Positions 19,558-20,991 of a stretch of 20,991 nt of DNA are shown here, piece after piece. The first letter of the stretch is position 1, and each line of letters begins with the position of its first letter. The translations under genes and the position numbers were made by a program. The notes under the pieces were generated by a model, which was given only the letters and a program-made list of their open reading frames with translations, searched no databases and was not told where the DNA came from. Origin of the DNA: a virus; the IMG/VR virus record IMGVR_UViG_3300015360_000227, positions 1 through 20,991 of that record; one strand, written 5' to 3'.

Positions 19558-20190
19558 ATGACAATGACAAAAAAGCTTTTTTTCTATGCGGATATCCCAA
19601 CAGAAAAAGGCAAGGAAAAGGCGCGGGCATGGTTCGACGAAGGAAATGACCATCCCATGCTAGAAAGTGACTTGTGTAACGTAATCAAAGAGAACCTTGA
19701 GGCGCAAGGTTTCGAAGTGCTAGGCTATCCGGGGGAAGACGTAAAAGTTCTCTATTCTCTTTCCTATTGCCAAGGTGACGGCGTTTCGTTCACTGGAAGG
19801 GTAAAAAAGGACGGTATAGAGTACGTCGTTACGCAATCGGGGCACTATTATCACGAATATACCCTTTACGCCACGTCTACCGATGAGGATGGAAATGAGA
19901 GCGACGCGCCAGAGTCTATCATGGAATCATTGCGCAAGGCTTGCAAGGAAACAGAGCGCGCGGGATACGATATGATAGAGTATGAAAGCTCAGAGGAGTA
20001 CATTTCCGAAGCAATGGAAAGCAACGAGTACACTTTCACGGCGGAAGGCAAGCGTGAAAATGCCGACGATACACTTTCGAAAATTGACAGTTTCAGGGAG
20101 TGGGAGCGTTCACTGGACGCAACAGAGCGCAAGGCAATCTCCCGCAACGTGAAAAGCATAGAGAAGCAACTTGAAAAAATGGAAAACTAA
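19558..20190 (+). CDS. Acidic phage-type hypothetical protein (210 aa)
   Basis: The start is placed at ATG 19558; the frame is open back to 19495 but that overlaps the upstream gene. The product has LYSLSYCQGDGVSFTGRV (about 64-81), a motif present in several uncharacterised phage proteins, then EYVVTQSGHYYHEYTLY (beta strands) and a long acidic, helical C-terminus ending in a coiled coil (ERKAISRNVKSIEKQLEKMEN). It is probably a soluble early protein. Function is not known. A strong terminator follows the gene. Confidence 0.7.
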   Translation: MTMTKKLFFYADIPTEKGKEKARAWFDEGNDHPMLESDLCNVIKENLEAQGFEVLGYPGEDVKVLYSLSYCQGDGVSFTGRVKKDGIEYVVTQSGHYYHEYTLYATSTDEDGNESDAPESIMESLRKACKETERAGYDMIEYESSEEYISEAMESNEYTFTAEGKRENADDTLSKIDSFREWERSLDATERKAISRNVKSIEKQLEKMEN

Positions 20191-20236
20191 CAGTCTTTCA
20201 ACATCCCGCCAACATAACAACGCGGGAACAACAAAG

Positions 20237-20268
20237 GCCAAACAATACTAGAATGTTTGGCTTTTTTT
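20237..20268 (+). terminator. Strong intrinsic terminator
   Basis: GCCAAACA (20237-20244) pairs perfectly with TGTTTGGC (20254-20261), 9-nt loop, then seven T (20262-20268), with matching A residues upstream of the stem. It closes the plus-strand unit ending at 20190. Confidence 0.9.
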
Positions 20269-20289
20269 GTATTTTATAATGGGTTTTTT

Positions 20290-20427
20290 ATGAGTAAATG
20301 TCTACCAGGCAACGAGGGAATAGTAAAGCGGGTACTATATACCACTTCTGGTATAAAACGCGTCTCAGACGATTATAGAGCGTCGTTTTATACCGCCACA
20401 GCCACGGGGGAAAATATCATAACCTAG
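20290..20427 (+). CDS. Possible small protein (45 aa) in a gap, uncertain
   Basis: An ATG at 20290 opens 45 codons ending at TAG 20425-20427, product starting MSKCLPGNEGIVKRVLYTTS. A TATAAT lies 9 nt before the ATG. It is the only frame in the 331-nt gap 20191-20521. Much of it coincides with a perfect inverted repeat, so the DNA may have been kept for structure rather than protein. No family is recognised. Confidence 0.3.
   Translation: MSKCLPGNEGIVKRVLYTTSGIKRVSDDYRASFYTATATGENIIT
20350..20394. repeat. Perfect 11-bp inverted repeat with 23-nt centre
   Basis: GGTATAAAACG (20350-20360) and CGTTTTATACC (20384-20394). The centre holds CGTC-TCA-GACG, a small inner hairpin. It stands 128 nt before the zinc-finger gene. 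It could be an operator, a recombination site or an RNA stem. Confidence 0.65.
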
Positions 20428-20521
20428 CCCCTCCAAAATCTAAAACCTAATTCCTAGACAAACCAGGCAAGCCGAATTTTTGAATCAGCTTTCCCTAAGG
20501 CCAAATTAAGATGATATATTT

Positions 20522-20977
20522 ATGAAAATCTGTAAAAATTGTAGCGGAGAAATAGTGGTGACCAACATAAAAACAAATAATATCGTTTTTTGTAAGAAAG
20601 AGTGTCGTTTAGACTTCTATCGGAAAAATCCTTCTCCAAGCCATACAAAAGAAGCAATGGATAAACGGAATCACGAGAAATATAATAAGAAAGGGGAGGG
20701 GAAATTCCCGTGTCCATATTGTACTGGTTGGTACTTTGCTTTACTGCGGCACGTAGCACAAAGGCATGAAATGACCGAGAGAGAGTTCAAGGAAGCGTTT
20801 AAGCTCAAGAAAAGTTGCAGCTTTATTCAAGAGACGGAACGAGAGATAAAAAGAAACTCCATCGAAGAACATAAAATAATTGCCCTTCTCTTAAAGAATG
20901 GAATGGCTACACGGATAAAAAAAGGTGAAAAGCTAGCGCCATCCAAGCGGAATACGAAAGTTGATTATCGTGGATAG
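20522..20977 (+). CDS. Ros/MucR-like zinc-finger protein (151 aa)
   Basis: Two metal-binding parts. The N-terminus has C4-x2-C7 and C24-x3-C28, a zinc-ribbon-like knuckle. Residues 64-82 carry C-x2-C-x9-H-x4-H (CPYC..RHVAQRH), followed by EMTEREFKEAFKL: the same ligand spacing and the following H-x-MT-x-x-E-[FY]-x-x-x-[FW]-x-L pattern as in Ros/MucR regulators, which bind AT-rich promoter DNA. The C-terminal third is basic and helical. Ros/MucR-like fingers are common in phages and may be regulators or parts of DNA-binding enzymes. No HNH nuclease core is visible. The start lacks a Shine-Dalgarno sequence. Confidence 0.68.
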   Translation: MKICKNCSGEIVVTNIKTNNIVFCKKECRLDFYRKNPSPSHTKEAMDKRNHEKYNKKGEGKFPCPYCTGWYFALLRHVAQRHEMTEREFKEAFKLKKSCSFIQETEREIKRNSIEEHKIIALLLKNGMATRIKKGEKLAPSKRNTKVDYRG

Positions 20978-20991
20978 GCTTTTTGTCCTCA

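Noticed and set aside
1-20991. CRISPR array, integrase, transposase or insertion sequence
   Set aside because: No regularly spaced repeats, no recombinase motif and no terminal inverted repeats flanking a transposase were found in any part of the window.

Overview
The window is about 21 kb of a tailed double-stranded DNA bacteriophage, most likely podovirus-like. The evidence is a contiguous leftward virion module: small terminase, a terminase split into ATPase and nuclease genes, portal, scaffold, SU10-type HK97-fold capsid protein, tail adaptor, tail nozzle and a Gln-rich coiled-coil virion protein. No tape-measure or sheath gene is present. Promoters look sigma70-like, so transcription by host RNA polymerase is likely. 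The host cannot be named from the sequence. Most genes lack a clear Shine-Dalgarno sequence.

Layout, right to left on the minus strand. 17818-17387 is terS. 17386-16904 is a non-coding stretch with inverted repeats and a candidate antisense small RNA. 16903-14909 holds terL ATPase, a GroES-like gene, terL nuclease and a small gene, the first three joined to the next gene by 4-nt ATGA overlaps. 14865-12327 holds portal and three small genes. 12194-10514 holds scaffold and major capsid protein. 10435-4284 is an unknown gene followed by six carbohydrate genes (a GT2-TPR-GT4 fusion, GT4, methyltransferase, NAD-dependent sugar epimerase, two GT2) in one compact operon. 4200-1596 holds adaptor and nozzle. 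1361-1 holds a coiled-coil virion protein and the start of one more gene.

The plus strand, from about 17836 to the right edge, carries a second transcription unit set: a signal-anchored lysozyme-like transglycosylase behind a long structured leader, a 43-residue gene, three phage-type hypothetical genes, a strong terminator at 20237-20268, and a Ros/MucR-like zinc-finger protein. The two halves are served by promoters of opposite direction that overlap almost completely at 17836-17870.

Regulation is unusually visible. Three structural blocks are preceded by a near-identical promoter element (TTGACA-N16-TATAGT type) that overlaps the upstream stop codon and is followed 31-35 nt later by an intrinsic terminator, before the next gene begins. 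The strongest candidates for something undescribed are this repeated promoter-terminator leader, the co-chaperonin gene lodged inside a split terminase, the roughly 115-nt RNA between terS and terL, the four-hairpin leader at 17872-18104, and the glycosylation island placed inside the virion operon.
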